64,000 nt of DNA. It comes from Archilochus colubris (lineage: Eukaryota > Chordata > Aves > Apodiformes > Trochilidae). Position 1 is the stretch's first letter. Every line of letters begins with the position of its first letter. Of the stretch, positions 36,501 to 47,519 are shown in pieces. The translations under genes and the position numbers were made by a program. The notes below the pieces were generated by a model. It was not told where the DNA came from and made no database searches. It worked only from the letters and a program-made list of their open reading frames with translations. The stretch covers positions 4,526,627 to 4,590,626 of the forward strand of contig CM041092.1 of assembly GCA_023079485.1 (NCBI GenBank), written 5' to 3'.

Positions 36501-39500
36501 AAGCATTGCACAGGGTGTTTTGTTATCAGGACTAAACACAGGTAACAAGAAAGGTCTGAGTGAAAGCAAGGAATGGACACTGCCAAGTTTGTCCATACCA
36601 TCTTGGTTTGGTCCTTTTTTTTTTCTTTCTTAACCTGCGTGGTGGGGTAGGGGAGGAGAAAATAGGTAACGTGGCAGTACTAAGAAGAGGGAGGGATGGA
36701 TTTTGGGATGGCTCTGTGCAAGCTCGGTGATATCTGTAGGATTTAGCCAATCTGTTCCTGCAGATGTCAGTTTTATGCATGATTTACCTGGCTTGCCAAG
36801 GCTCCTGCTCCCAGGCCAGCACTGCCAGCTCAGGTTGGAAAGCTCGGTACCCCCAGCCTGCCAGGGCTGTGCCATGCAGCCACCCAGCCCTCCCCTGCCC
36901 CAGAAAAGGGAGAAGAAAGCCTCTTAGATTTTGGTCTGCTTTGGCTTAGGGTTTTCCTTCAGCTTTTCTATATAGCCCTGAATATTTGTAGCAGACTTCT
37001 GGTCTTTTTTATATCTGCCTTTTTCTGTCTTATTTTTTTTCCTTTTTACTCAAGATTTCAAGTAAAGAGGAGAAAAAAACACTAAAAAAAAAGTTTTTGA
37101 GCCAGACACTGGGACACCACATACATTTGTTATCCTTCCATGAAGTACTGGCTATTAAAGATGTAATATTTCCACTATATCTCAATTGCAGCATAAGAAG
37201 CCTGACTCTGAGTGAGTGTACACTGCTGACCTTCTGTGAGCATTTTCAATGCACTTCAAAATATCACATTATTTACCAGTTGTGGGAAAGTGTTCTTTAG
37301 TAAGCAGTACAAAGCAATCACAGTGGTGTTGGAGATTTTAAGATTTCCTAAGGAGCCACTTGTGTCTATAAGATGCCCTTGGGGCTTCTGTTTTGCACTG
37401 TGATTCTGCAGTGTTTTATTTGTCATAAAATGCATACAAAGGGAAAAGGAAAGAAGTAATCTTATGCACTTGGAAACCAAATTAAAAGAATTTCTTATAA
37501 TTAGGCTGTTCCCCCAAAGTGACAAAGTGGGACACTAAAGCTTTGAACTTGATTCTACCCAAATGAAGAGGAAAGAAAATTCCATTGTGGGTAGTGGTAG
37601 AGGATCAACGTCCAAAGGAGTTATTTAAAATGTGACATAGGTGATTAATGAGTGTGGATTTCTGTCTGTTCAATAAGGAGTTTTTATCCACTCCCCTTCT
37701 GAAAATAGTGCAGAAATTTTATCAAATTCTGTCCTTGTAGCTATGTGGGGATACAGAAATGGTATCTCTGTGAACATAATTGAATTGTTGAGGCAGTTGC
37801 TCAGATGGGTTTTGCATTAACAGGGATTCACAACTAAGAATTCGCTGACAATTGTCAGGACACACTGAAGCATTTAGAACATTCATGCAATCAGCAAATA
37901 AAAAACTACATAGACAGTGTGTTGGTACATTCAGGATTCAAGCATCACCAGGAATTTGAGTTCCAAACACTTTCCTGGCTAATCTACCTTTCAGCAAGAC
38001 TTCCAGAAAATGAGGAACAAAAATAGTAGGAAAGCAGAGTTTCTGATGACTCTCTGACGTCTTAAATCATTTTTATAGAAGTTGGTATTTGCTATTTTGC
38101 CACTTCAGAGATCCTGTGGGGAACACCTGGAGCTGAGCTCCACTTGGGAGGAAATAGGAATTCCACAACGATTATTTTAAGTAGGAAAATGAGTATAATT
38201 TCATCTCTATGGGTATAGCAAAATGACACAAAAAGGTTGTAATCCACCTAAATTTGCCTTTTTATCTGCACTAGCATATAAAAGTGCTTGAAAGCCTCTG
38301 AGTAACTCTTAGAAGTATACTGGAGAGAGGGAATTCCAGATTTTAAGGTCCAGAATTTCATCATTTCTTTAGCAATAGGTTAGTTAATGAATTGCCAAAC
38401 TGAAGTTCAAATCTCTGTATTATTTTGGAAAGCAATAACTGTTTCCCTGTAAAGCCTGATCCTCTGGCCACTTGTGGACATCTTCCCTTTCACTACAATA
38501 AACTTTAGAAAATAAAAAATATTTAGAAAATAGTCAGGAAGTGATGTGAGAGCAATCATGTGCTTGTTTGCTAACTGGTGAAAGGAGAAATGAGCTAAAA
38601 CTGAGTGAGCTGCTTGCCTTGATTGATTCTTGCAGAATAAGATTCTCCTTAAATAAAAACTTTTAAGAACAGGTCTTCTAATCTTGTAGTAGTCCCACAA
38701 GTCAGCAGAGTAGATTTGCTTTTACAAATGCAGGGTATAAAATTGCAATATGGGCTAAACCAGGTAGCTTCAGGACAAAAAAACCCCAATGCTGAAGCTA
38801 ACCAACCCTTGAAGAAAACAAACAAAAAAACCCTTTTAAAAGTTGTCTCTTGAACGTCCTAAGAGGATGAAGATTTGGTAATTAATTTTCTTGAAAACTC
38901 AATGAAAACTCAATAATCCCCACCAAAAGTGGCTCTTGTCTGACTCCTGGCAACTGCTTTATCTCTTGCCTCTGCTTTCTGTCCTTGCCTTTACACAGCT
39001 GTGTGAGCATTGCTGCCAGCCTGGGGCTGGCCTCTCAGGTTTTATTCTCTCCTCCCTACCCAGGGTTTTAGCTCAGCCCTTTGAATCACCATTTATGAGA
39101 CCCAGGGTTATTTTTAAGAGAAACTTAGGGCTGTGCCTGGACACAAGTTGATGCTTTGCTGCTCCCAGATGGGAAGGTTGGTCTCCTTTGCCTTTCCTGC
39201 CACTTCTCCCTCATAATTCCTGCCAGCTCTGCCCTTGCTTATCTGTGATCCCAGTTATCTCTATCACTAAGTGAGAACATAGATTTTTGCTGGGTGCATT
39301 TTCCACCAGCTCATGTAGTTGGATCAGCTCACAGAGGGGTCTGGTGGGCAGGAAGCTGGTGGAAAAGACAGAGCTGAAGCATGTAACAGGGAGCAGAGGA
39401 TGGGAAAGGTGGGGCATCCCTTTTCCAGGGAATGTGCCTGGTGGAAATGCACCCACAGGCATCTAATTGGGGCTGTAATATCTTTCAGGCTACTCCTCTG

Positions 39501-42327
39501 TAAAGCAGTGTTTGGTGAGGAGTAAAAAGAGGCAGCATGAGACAGGAGGCTAAAATTGATGTGTCCAGGCTGAAGCTGCCAAGAGGGAAAAGCAGCAAAT
39601 CCCCAGTGCAGCCAGGTGGGACCATGTTTGGCACCTTTTCAGAATCATTAATGTCACACACTCTTCTACAGACACCTCAGCTGGGTTCCTTGGGGAACAC
39701 AGCAAAATCCTGCATTATTATCATGTCAGTCAAGGTGCAGACTGAGGCTGGGATGCCACCTCTTGCTAAGGAGAGCTGTGGCATTTCTCAGAATGCAGAA
39801 GACACAGCCTGGGCCTGATGCTTTTCAGTCATTTTCACCACCTGCAGCACATTGCCTGACCTCAACTTTGCTGTCACAGTTCTGTGTCCTAGTTTAGTCC
39901 TGAACAGGAATCTCTGCTCTGAGGGAATGATTATACAGTTTACATGAAACTCCTCTGCATGAACAACAGGTCTTTGAGGCAAGGACCACACTACAAGGTC
40001 TGTTGCTCCTTAGCATCCAAACCACGAGCCTGAAAAAGCTTAATTTGTGTTTTTTAGCATACATTGCAGTCCTATTATTTTCATAGAGTGAGGCAGCCTG
40101 AGAATGAGAGGTGATAGGTGCCTTTGCCTGCATCTTCTGCACTGCCCAAAGAAGCAGCTTCTCCTTGCCCTTACCAGGCAGAGCTGGGAATTCAGCCTGT
40201 TGTTTTCACCTCAGGCAAGTGCTCTCCATAATAAATTAATAAAAAACCAAAATATAACCACCTACTCTGAAAGAGAAAAGAGGCTGTAGTCATATTTTCT
40301 GTGCAGCTCAGCACTGCTGGCAACATAGGGGTGGGATGGGCATGGAGGAAGCTACAGCTCAGCTGAGATTAAAGAAATTTCTGGAGCTATTCCTGGTGTA
40401 AAAGGGGAAAGAGAAAAGGCTGTAAAGGCTGGATGTTGACACATGGTATTCTGGGGCAAATGCCTTGCTGAAATGGCTGCAGCAGTTTCTGGGAAGATAC
40501 TGTATTCAGGTACTTACATCTCCAGCTTTGATTGCTTGATACGATTTCCTTGAACTTGAAAATGTAAATCACTGTTTAAGCCCCTAAAAATTACATTATC
40601 ATTGAGTTATTAAGATTTTAGTACTCTCAGACATATCTGAACCTCTGAGACACTGGAAGATTTCTTACACCATGGATCTCTTTAACTATTTCTATGGAGA
40701 TTGCAGGGAAAGAGTTGAATTTTTTTAAGCAGACCTTAGATTCAGAATTCCAGCAGTGAACACTGGGAGTGTTGAGTTCACAAGAAGTGTGAGGCCTGAT
40801 ATCCAAATAGTTTTTACCTTAATTTTAAGAATACAAGGGGTAGCAATGCAAGTTTGCTGAACTGGACCACTGATTTTAGCCAGAAATGTTCAAAAAGCAG
40901 TGTTTTGAATATACACAGAGTAGAAGTAGGAAGAGTAATCATCCAGTCAGTAAGATTGGCCTGGACTCAGCAACAGGTTCCCCTTTCTGAAAAACCTTTC
41001 TGACTTCCCATCAGAGCAGACCAGGGCTTGTTTCCAAAAAAGCATTCTGATCTAAGTTAGATACTGAAAGATTTAAGTGGAAAAAAAAAATACTAGCCTG
41101 AAAACAGAATTTAAAACTCAAAACAGAATAAAAATTAAGAGTTTAGATATCTAAAGCCCCAAAGAGCAATTTAGAAAATGTTTGCATTGTGTGGGGCATT
41201 ACTAGGAGGTTGCTATTAGGAAATGCTAAACACATAACTGTATTGAGTCTCAGACCTCTCTGGGGATTAAATGCCAGATGGAATCAGGCTGGGAAAAAAG
41301 GCACTCCCATTCCCTCCAGGTTCCTCAGTCTGCAGCATATTCCTGAGGGTTTAAATCAAAAGTTGAAGAAGTTAAACTTCACAAAATATTCTCAACTTCA
41401 GTGCAAAAGCCTAGCATAAGTCCTGTGACTCAATTCTCTGCTCTGGGAAAGCAGATAAATCATCCAGTTTTCACCCCAGAAAACATAAGAGACAGGCAGT
41501 GCTTGCACAGCTGTAGGGTGACCATAGAGCAAAGGATGCAGGAGTTGAGGAGTCAGAAAGAATTAGCAAGGTAGAATAGAAAACTCAGGCTGTAGTGGGT
41601 ACTCTGTCCATCAAGGAGCAGGAAACCTGGGTTCAAGCCCATGCTCAGCCAGAACTTTGTGATAATTGGATGAAGGAAGATGATAATGTTGGGATTGGAG
41701 CTCAGGATTCTTCTGAACCTCTCAGCCTCTGAACATCAGGTCAGGCATCACCTTCCCAGCTATGGAAACCTGGAGTCAGGGCAGGAGGGTGCTCTGATCC
41801 AGTTCAGCCTACAGATTAATTCCAAAGGTTGGGATTTCATGGCTGGGACACAGATTTCTTCTAGGATGTCTTCTACAGCTAAGGATGGGGTCCCATCCCC
41901 TGGCAGTGGTTTCCAGACTGGGACCAGAAGACAACTGGTGTTCAGGAGGTCACAGAAAGGCCACCTCAAAGTGGCCCTGGTGAGGTGACAGGGCAGTGCT
42001 GCAGCCCCTTTGCTGAGCAGCCAGATTTATTCTCTGGTACCTGCAAACCTTTTCTGCTGTATTATAGTCTACAAGGAAGCAAAATAAAGGGGAGTGAGGG
42101 ATTTTGATCTGGAGATTATATAAAAGTATGGTGAATTTGGGGGTTTTTTTTGTGTTGTTTTGGGGTTTTTTCCACTTTAGAATGTCTTATTTAAATACAT
42201 GGTGCTTGCTGGACTTTTTTTTTGAAAAGCAAGAGTTTAAAACTCAGCTTTGAAGATGTGTCAGAAAACTGAAGATTTAGCTAGAAGCTTGTTTTTGGCT
42301 GTCCTTCAAAATTTTTAATAAGGTTCA
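33558..42327. other. Unique non-coding sequence, 8.8 kb
   Basis: No supported gene or interspersed repeat. Homopolymer tracts: A16 near 34278-34293 and T16 near 34336-34351. A minus-strand segment at about 40519-40570 ends at a perfect donor (GAGAT|gtaagtac), but its acceptor is weak and two frames are open, so it is not called. Confidence 0.5.
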
Positions 42328-42333
42328 ATTTCA

Positions 42334-42556
42334 TGTAGTGGAAGGAGCCTTTCTTGCTCCTGAGGCGAGGCTCAACGAGCTGCTGGTCTCTCCATTGCCT
42401 TGCACAAGAGTGAGCTTTTTTTGTGGGTGTGTGTCCCACCTTTATTGGCCCCCGGTCTTGCTCATGCCCAATAGGGGGCCTGCCCTAACCAGGCACAGGT
42501 GGACTCACACCCACTCTTTGGCAACTCGAGGCACCTGGATGTCTTGTTTCTCTACA
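42334..42556 (-). repeat. 3' LTR of the mini element (minus orientation)
   Basis: 223 bp with TGTAG...CTACA ends. The reverse complement of TTTATT (42441-42446) gives AATAAA, so R/U5 begins shortly to its left on the + strand. Compared with the other LTR it has one extra G in the G-run near 42475 and eight transition differences. Confidence 0.9.
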
Positions 42557-42584
42557 TTTCCCGCCTTTTTTTTTTTTTTCCTTT
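42557..42584 (-). promoter_or_regulatory. Polypurine tract
   Basis: Read on the minus strand this is an almost pure purine run (aaagg, a long A run, ggcgggaaa) immediately upstream of the TG of the 3' LTR, the required position for the plus-strand DNA primer. It fixes the element's orientation as minus. Confidence 0.75.
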
Positions 42585-42838
42585 ATGGGATCTAACCCTT
42601 TCTTATACAGCAAAGCTTTCCCAGTTTGCCCTAGCTTACAGGATTTTTACACATTTTTACACACATTTTTACAACACTGATTACAGGATTTTTACACAGT
42701 TTTTGACTGACACAAACATACACTTATAGTTTCTCACACTGCTGCAGCCTAGGCAAACCATTCAATGTCAGCCCAGGAAAAGTCTCTGCCTTTCCAACTT
42801 GAGTTGTTCTTCTCCCTCCTGTTATCTGCTCTTCCCTT

Positions 42839-43062
42839 GGCTTCCCTCTGCTCAGGGGTTTCCAAAGAGCTTGCTGGTTCCCCATGGGTTTCTGGTTCTT
42901 CATGGGATTACGGGATTTAACCCTTCCTCATGGGATTCCATACACGGGTTTTAACCCTTCCTCATGGGATTCCATCCTCCTGGCTTCCCTCTGCTCAGGG
43001 GTTTCCAAAGAGAGAATCCTTATCTTGGCTTCCCTCTGTTCAGGGGTTTCCAATCCAAAGAG
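42839..43062. repeat. Short repeats in the mini-element interior
   Basis: ggcttccctctgctcagggg followed by tttccaaagag occurs at 42839-42869 and 42982-43012, and in a variant form at 43027-43062. A second unit, ttaacccttcctcatgggat followed by tcca, occurs at 42917-42940 and 42951-42974. A decayed relative lies near 42584-42602. The interior is therefore built from duplicated non-coding modules, not coding sequence. Confidence 0.8.
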
Positions 43063-43167
43063 CTTGCTGGTCATACCTTTCAGGGAGAGTGTTAGCCCAG
43101 GCACTTTTTCAAATCAGGGAGAATGTTCCTGTTGCCAGCTCCTCACACTGCTGTTTTGTCTGTATGT

Positions 43168-43187
43168 TGCCCGCAATCTCCACCAAT
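43168..43187 (-). promoter_or_regulatory. Candidate primer-binding site
   Basis: On the minus strand, two bases after the 5' LTR end, the sequence reads tggtggagattgcgggca. Position and the leading TGG fit a tRNA primer site. The rest does not match a vertebrate tRNA 3' end that I can recall, so the primer is unassigned. Confidence 0.4.
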
Positions 43188-43409
43188 TGTAGCGGGAAGA
43201 GCCTTTCTTGCTCCTGAGGCGAGGCTCAACGAGCTGCTGGTCTCTCCATTGCCTCACACAAGAGTGAGCTTTTTTTGTGGGTGTGTGTCCCACCTTTATT
43301 GGCCCCCAGTCTTGCTCATGCCCAATAGGGGTCTGTCCTAACCAGGCACAGGTGGACTCACACCCACTCTTTGGCAACTCGAGGCACCTGGATGTCTTGT
43401 TTCTCTACA
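43188..43409 (-). repeat. 5' LTR of the mini element (minus orientation)
   Basis: 222 bp, TGTAG...CTACA ends. AATAAA on the minus strand is at 43295-43300. This LTR would carry the promoter. I see no convincing TATA box at the expected distance, so promoter strength cannot be judged. Confidence 0.9.
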
Positions 43410-44595
43410 ATTTCATATATTCATAACAATTTTGTTTGTTTCCTATCAAGTGACAGAGATAAAAATATCTTTGAAGAACTGGGGTTTTTGCTGGATGTAA
43501 ATATAGGTTTGGTTTTTTCGAGGGGGTTCCTTTGGTAGAGCCTAAATTCTGTCCATTTTAAGGTAAATTTCTAATAGCAGCATGATAAAAGCTACCTCTC
43601 TTTGGTAGCATGCAAGAGAAAAGCTATTCTTGAGGTGATTTCTGTTATCAATGACACAGATGCCTTTCCATCAGAAAATGGACCTCTGCTGTAGCAATCC
43701 TGGTGACAACTTTTAGAGGTGTGCAAGTGAAAGGCACCATTTCCAATATCCTGAACATAGGTGGTGTAATATCAGACCCTCATTAGGAAAGAACACTTTA
43801 GAAATAATTATCCACTGTTGCCCAAGCTAAAAAAATAATGGAAATGCAGTTACCCTTTCCACATCTCCTATTGAATCAATCTCTGGTCTTGGTAGGGAAG
43901 GAAAAAAAAAATACACCTGTCTTTGACAAGGTGAAATTCTTCATCAGGAACAATTGTCTTGTTTTTTTCAAATTGGCAGAGAAGGTTTTTTTATGCAATG
44001 TGTTGCTTGATTTAATTTCTGGCATGATGAAATATCTCCTTAGGTGGATTTTCAGCTGCTTGAGAAAAAGAAAGATGACAGATTTGATCTATGTGAGAAA
44101 ATCTCCCTCAATGAAGCAAATTGGCAATTTCATCTTATCCCAAGTAGAATGAGTGAACACCACAGATACAATAAGTAAAATCAAAAAATATGTCTCAATG
44201 GCACTAAATCTTGCATTAACTTTCACTGGGAAATAAATACATTACTGGAAAAATATTAGGATCACCAGACAGCTTCATGTCCAGACTAGGGAAGAATCTT
44301 TAGAAAACTTGTAACTGGACTGAAGCCTTAGGTTTTTTCCAGCATATAATTGGACTCTGGCCATACAGATGTTTAAGTCCTTATTTATGGGTGAAGCAAT
44401 GGAATAATTTTTCTTAGAGCACACCTCCATTAACAACATGGGGGGACTTGAAAGTTTCCTGCTCCTTCTCCTTTCCATGATCCATGATTTTCTCTGCACC
44501 TCGAGTCTGCAGCTCTGGAATGCAAAATTGTATTTCTCAGAAGCCTTAGTTATTTTGCAGTTATTAATATGTTTATATAACTTTTGTTATTTCAG

Positions 44596-44677
44596 AGATG
44601 CTTTGCTTCTCATCTTTGTCATTAACACAGAAGCTCTTTGGATAAATAGACAAGGCCCCAAAAATGCCATTTCCCAA
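44596..44677 (+). other. Isolated exon-like segment (candidate only)
   Basis: A strong acceptor (aacttttgttatttcag) and donor (CCCAA|gtaagtatt) bracket 82 bp. Only one of three frames is open: 1 nt plus 27 codons, reading DALLLIFVINTEALWINR then QGPKNAISQ, leaving in phase 0. No homology is recognised. Confidence 0.22.
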
Positions 44678-46151
44678 GTAAGTATTAAATCAAACTTTGG
44701 CTGAAGTGGTTTAACTGGCTGAAATGTTTGCTCCTTGTCCATACAGACACTGAAACCTCTCTTCAAAAATTACAAGTATGTAAAATAAAGAGGCACTATA
44801 AATGTTGGGTTTGTCCATCAGGATGTACAACATAGAACAGCAATGCTTTCTTGTTATCTTTTGATTCTTTTTTCTTTATTTATCATTTAGCAGGAAGATT
44901 GTTGCTGCTTATTATGCCTGATTATGTGTTTAGCAAAATCAGCAAACAAATTCAGCACCTGAATCTCTAAAGAGGATCACACACACGTGAGAGTGTGCAG
45001 AAGGAATCAGAAACATAGAATTACAAGCCAAAAATCTTTGTAGCTCTCAATGAAGTTTGCCTGTGATCTTTGATCACACAGACACAGAGACCATCTCAGT
45101 GAGGGAACTGCTATTGAGGATGGTAATTGTTTGAGTAATTATGGTAAGAGTTGCCTAGATCTTATGCATGCTCTGCTAAATAATATTATGTTTCAACAGA
45201 TGTTCCTCTTGTGAAGCCAAGAGGGCTGTTTCAGCACAGGGCTGGAAGAGAGGCACCTGCACAGACTCAGTGGTTCCCTTCTGCTTCAATAAACTTCTTG
45301 AAGGTGCTAAAAAAGCAAGGAATGAGTGGATAAAAGGAAGACATCTAAGAGCAGGTACCTCTCCTCCTTTCACAGTGGAAGTGACCTGAGATCTCTGTCT
45401 CATCTCCCACCAGGGATGCAGGTGCTGCCCTTCCATCCATAGTCACACCCTGCAAGTGCCTCAAGGGGATTTCTGGTTTCATCCTAGCAATCCCTTATAC
45501 AAAGAACAATTTCTCCCTTTTGACTTTTTCAGCTGTTTCATAGATAATTGTAAACATCAGTGTTTCACTCTTTCAAAGAAAATATTTAGACATATTGTCA
45601 GTGGAAAATACTTTACAGACAAACACCACCAAGAGATAACAGAGATCTGTAGGATGAATTTCACCCTAACTTGATCTTTGTTTTATGCTGAATAAAACTT
45701 CAGCCAAAACCAAATGCTAAATTCAGTCCTTCTTTCCTCACTCCATTGCATCTACAACTGCAGTACTGGTCTGCACCTGATGGCTACAGTCTCTTTCCTT
45801 GGCTCTTGGGAAATCTTCCAATGTAAATATTAAAACTTTGAACACTATCAATCTATAAAAGCTGATGGCAAGTTTTACTGGTTAAGCTGACTCTGCTCCT
45901 AAGTGGCACCCCCAAGTGTTATCCATCATTCAGCAGGAGAGCTGCAACATCAAACATCCCCACACAGCAGAGCCTGTGGTCACTTCTGGAGTGTTCTCCC
46001 TCCCTCTGCTTTGTGCTCAGTGTGTGATGCTGCAGGTATCACCCCACAGTTTGGTACATGCTCCTTTAGAGCCTTCCAACCCTTCTGCTGCACAGGACCT
46101 TTCTGAACTACTAAAAGTTTGTGATCTACATCACCCCCTCTCCTCTGCCAG

Positions 46152-46236
46152 GGGATCCATCGTAGATCACTTCTGCACCAAGCTTTGGTGGAGGAGAATC
46201 CCCAGCCAGCAATGTGCCCCAGCAGCTGGGGTGCAG
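46152..46236 (+). other. Isolated exon-like segment (candidate only)
   Basis: An excellent acceptor (caccccctctcctctgccag) and donor (GCAG|gtgagct) bracket 85 bp. Two frames are open, so coding evidence is weak. Read in phase 0 it encodes GIHRRSLLHQALVEENPQ and onward and leaves 1 nt over. Confidence 0.2.
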
Positions 46237-47481
46237 GTGAGCTCTCATGGAGCATCTCACATGGAAATAACCATCCAACCTATCTCTTGCTTATCAGCTG
46301 CAGAGGTCACATATTCCACCAAGAAGCCTGTAGAGAATCTGATAAAATTGATTATTGCACTACTGTCAGATTGTTTTACTGAAAAAGTGCAGCTGTTCCC
46401 CTCCAGTTTCCATGTGGGAAAAACTCCTTGAGATTTCAGGCCGTAGGCAGGAATTTCCCTTACTCTATTTTCATTTCCAGTGCATCATGCTCCAGCAATC
46501 CCACGTGAATTATAAGGTGGGAGATGTTTCCTTTTATCTGTAGTACTTTCTAAATTCTCTAGGACTGTTGTGTCTCATCTTGAATAACAGAGCAGATGGG
46601 AGCAAGAACAGAGTGGGGCAGAATCCAGTAACATCCTTTGGATGGTTGGACTGGCAGATTGCAGGAAACTGTGTTGATGGTACCTGCCAGGTCACCAATC
46701 AGTCTGAATCAATTAATTGTCAAACTGGCACACAACTCCTAGCAGGAAGCTTTGTGCCTCATTCCTGTTGGTCTTCTTTGTTTTTCTATTTTTATCAATC
46801 CAATGTCACATTTATTAAATAATAATAAAAAAACCTTCTTTCTTTTGTATGAACGTTCATCTTTTTGTTTATTGACATCTTGAGTACCCGTACTTCTTGT
46901 AACTCTGTAGATAATGCATCAAAGTCAGTACAGCCTGGTTTTGCCAGTGTTTAATGTTTTCCAGATAACAAATTGTTTTCAGAAAGTGAAAATATTATTC
47001 AAGGGTAGATATGTTTAAGATATCAGAAGTTTAAGCATCAGTGACAATGCTGGAAAAAGAAAATATGTTTTATTTCTTCATTAGCAACATCCTCTAGCCA
47101 CTACACTTAAAAGTTTTATTTTTTATTGTTGCATGTGTCTCTCTCCAGCAGTAATATTGCTGTTGGCTTCACATAAATGACCTTGTTTATATCTTCATAT
47201 TTATTCATGGCACCAAGCTAGTATACAATATACAAATGTAAAAAACACATGACTAACAGCATGTAAATCAAATCTGATCTGTAGCAGAAGCAGCTCTTTC
47301 CTTGGGGGCAACCAGGTCCATCCTACTCTGTTTCTGCTGGTAAAATCACTCTGAGCCCCATCTCTCCCAGGGCAGAGGACATGCCAGCCCCACACTGGCA
47401 CTGAGGCTGGGGGCACACACAGAGATGGAGATGTCCCATGCAGCCCTCGTGGGCATCCTCACCACCTAAAAAGCTTTACAG

Positions 47482-47519
47482 TTGCCCTTTATATATTATT
47501 TTGCCCTTTATATATTATT
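47482..47519. repeat. 19-bp perfect tandem duplication
   Basis: The unit ttgccctttatatattatt occurs twice head to tail. Confidence 0.85.

Larger units (their letters stand above)
42328..43415 (-). mobile_element. Complete non-autonomous mini LTR element with 6-bp target duplication
   Basis: Two direct copies of 223 and 222 bp (42334-42556 and 43188-43409) each start tgtag and end ctaca, and are flanked outside by the identical hexamer atttca (42328-42333 and 43410-43415). A 6-bp duplication is typical of alpha/beta-retrovirus-like (class II, ERVK-type) integrases. AATAAA falls inside each LTR only on the minus strand, and a polypurine tract adjoins the 42334-42556 copy on that strand, so the element is transcribed right to left. 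The interior is 631 bp with no gag, pol or env. It must have been mobilised by proteins supplied by another element. The LTRs differ by eight substitutions, all transitions, and one indel (about 3.6%). Confidence 0.9.

Noticed and set aside
45916..46431. 171-codon open frame on the plus strand
   Set aside because: It begins at GTG, has no recognisable motif, and a frame this long is plausible by chance in 64 kb examined in six frames.
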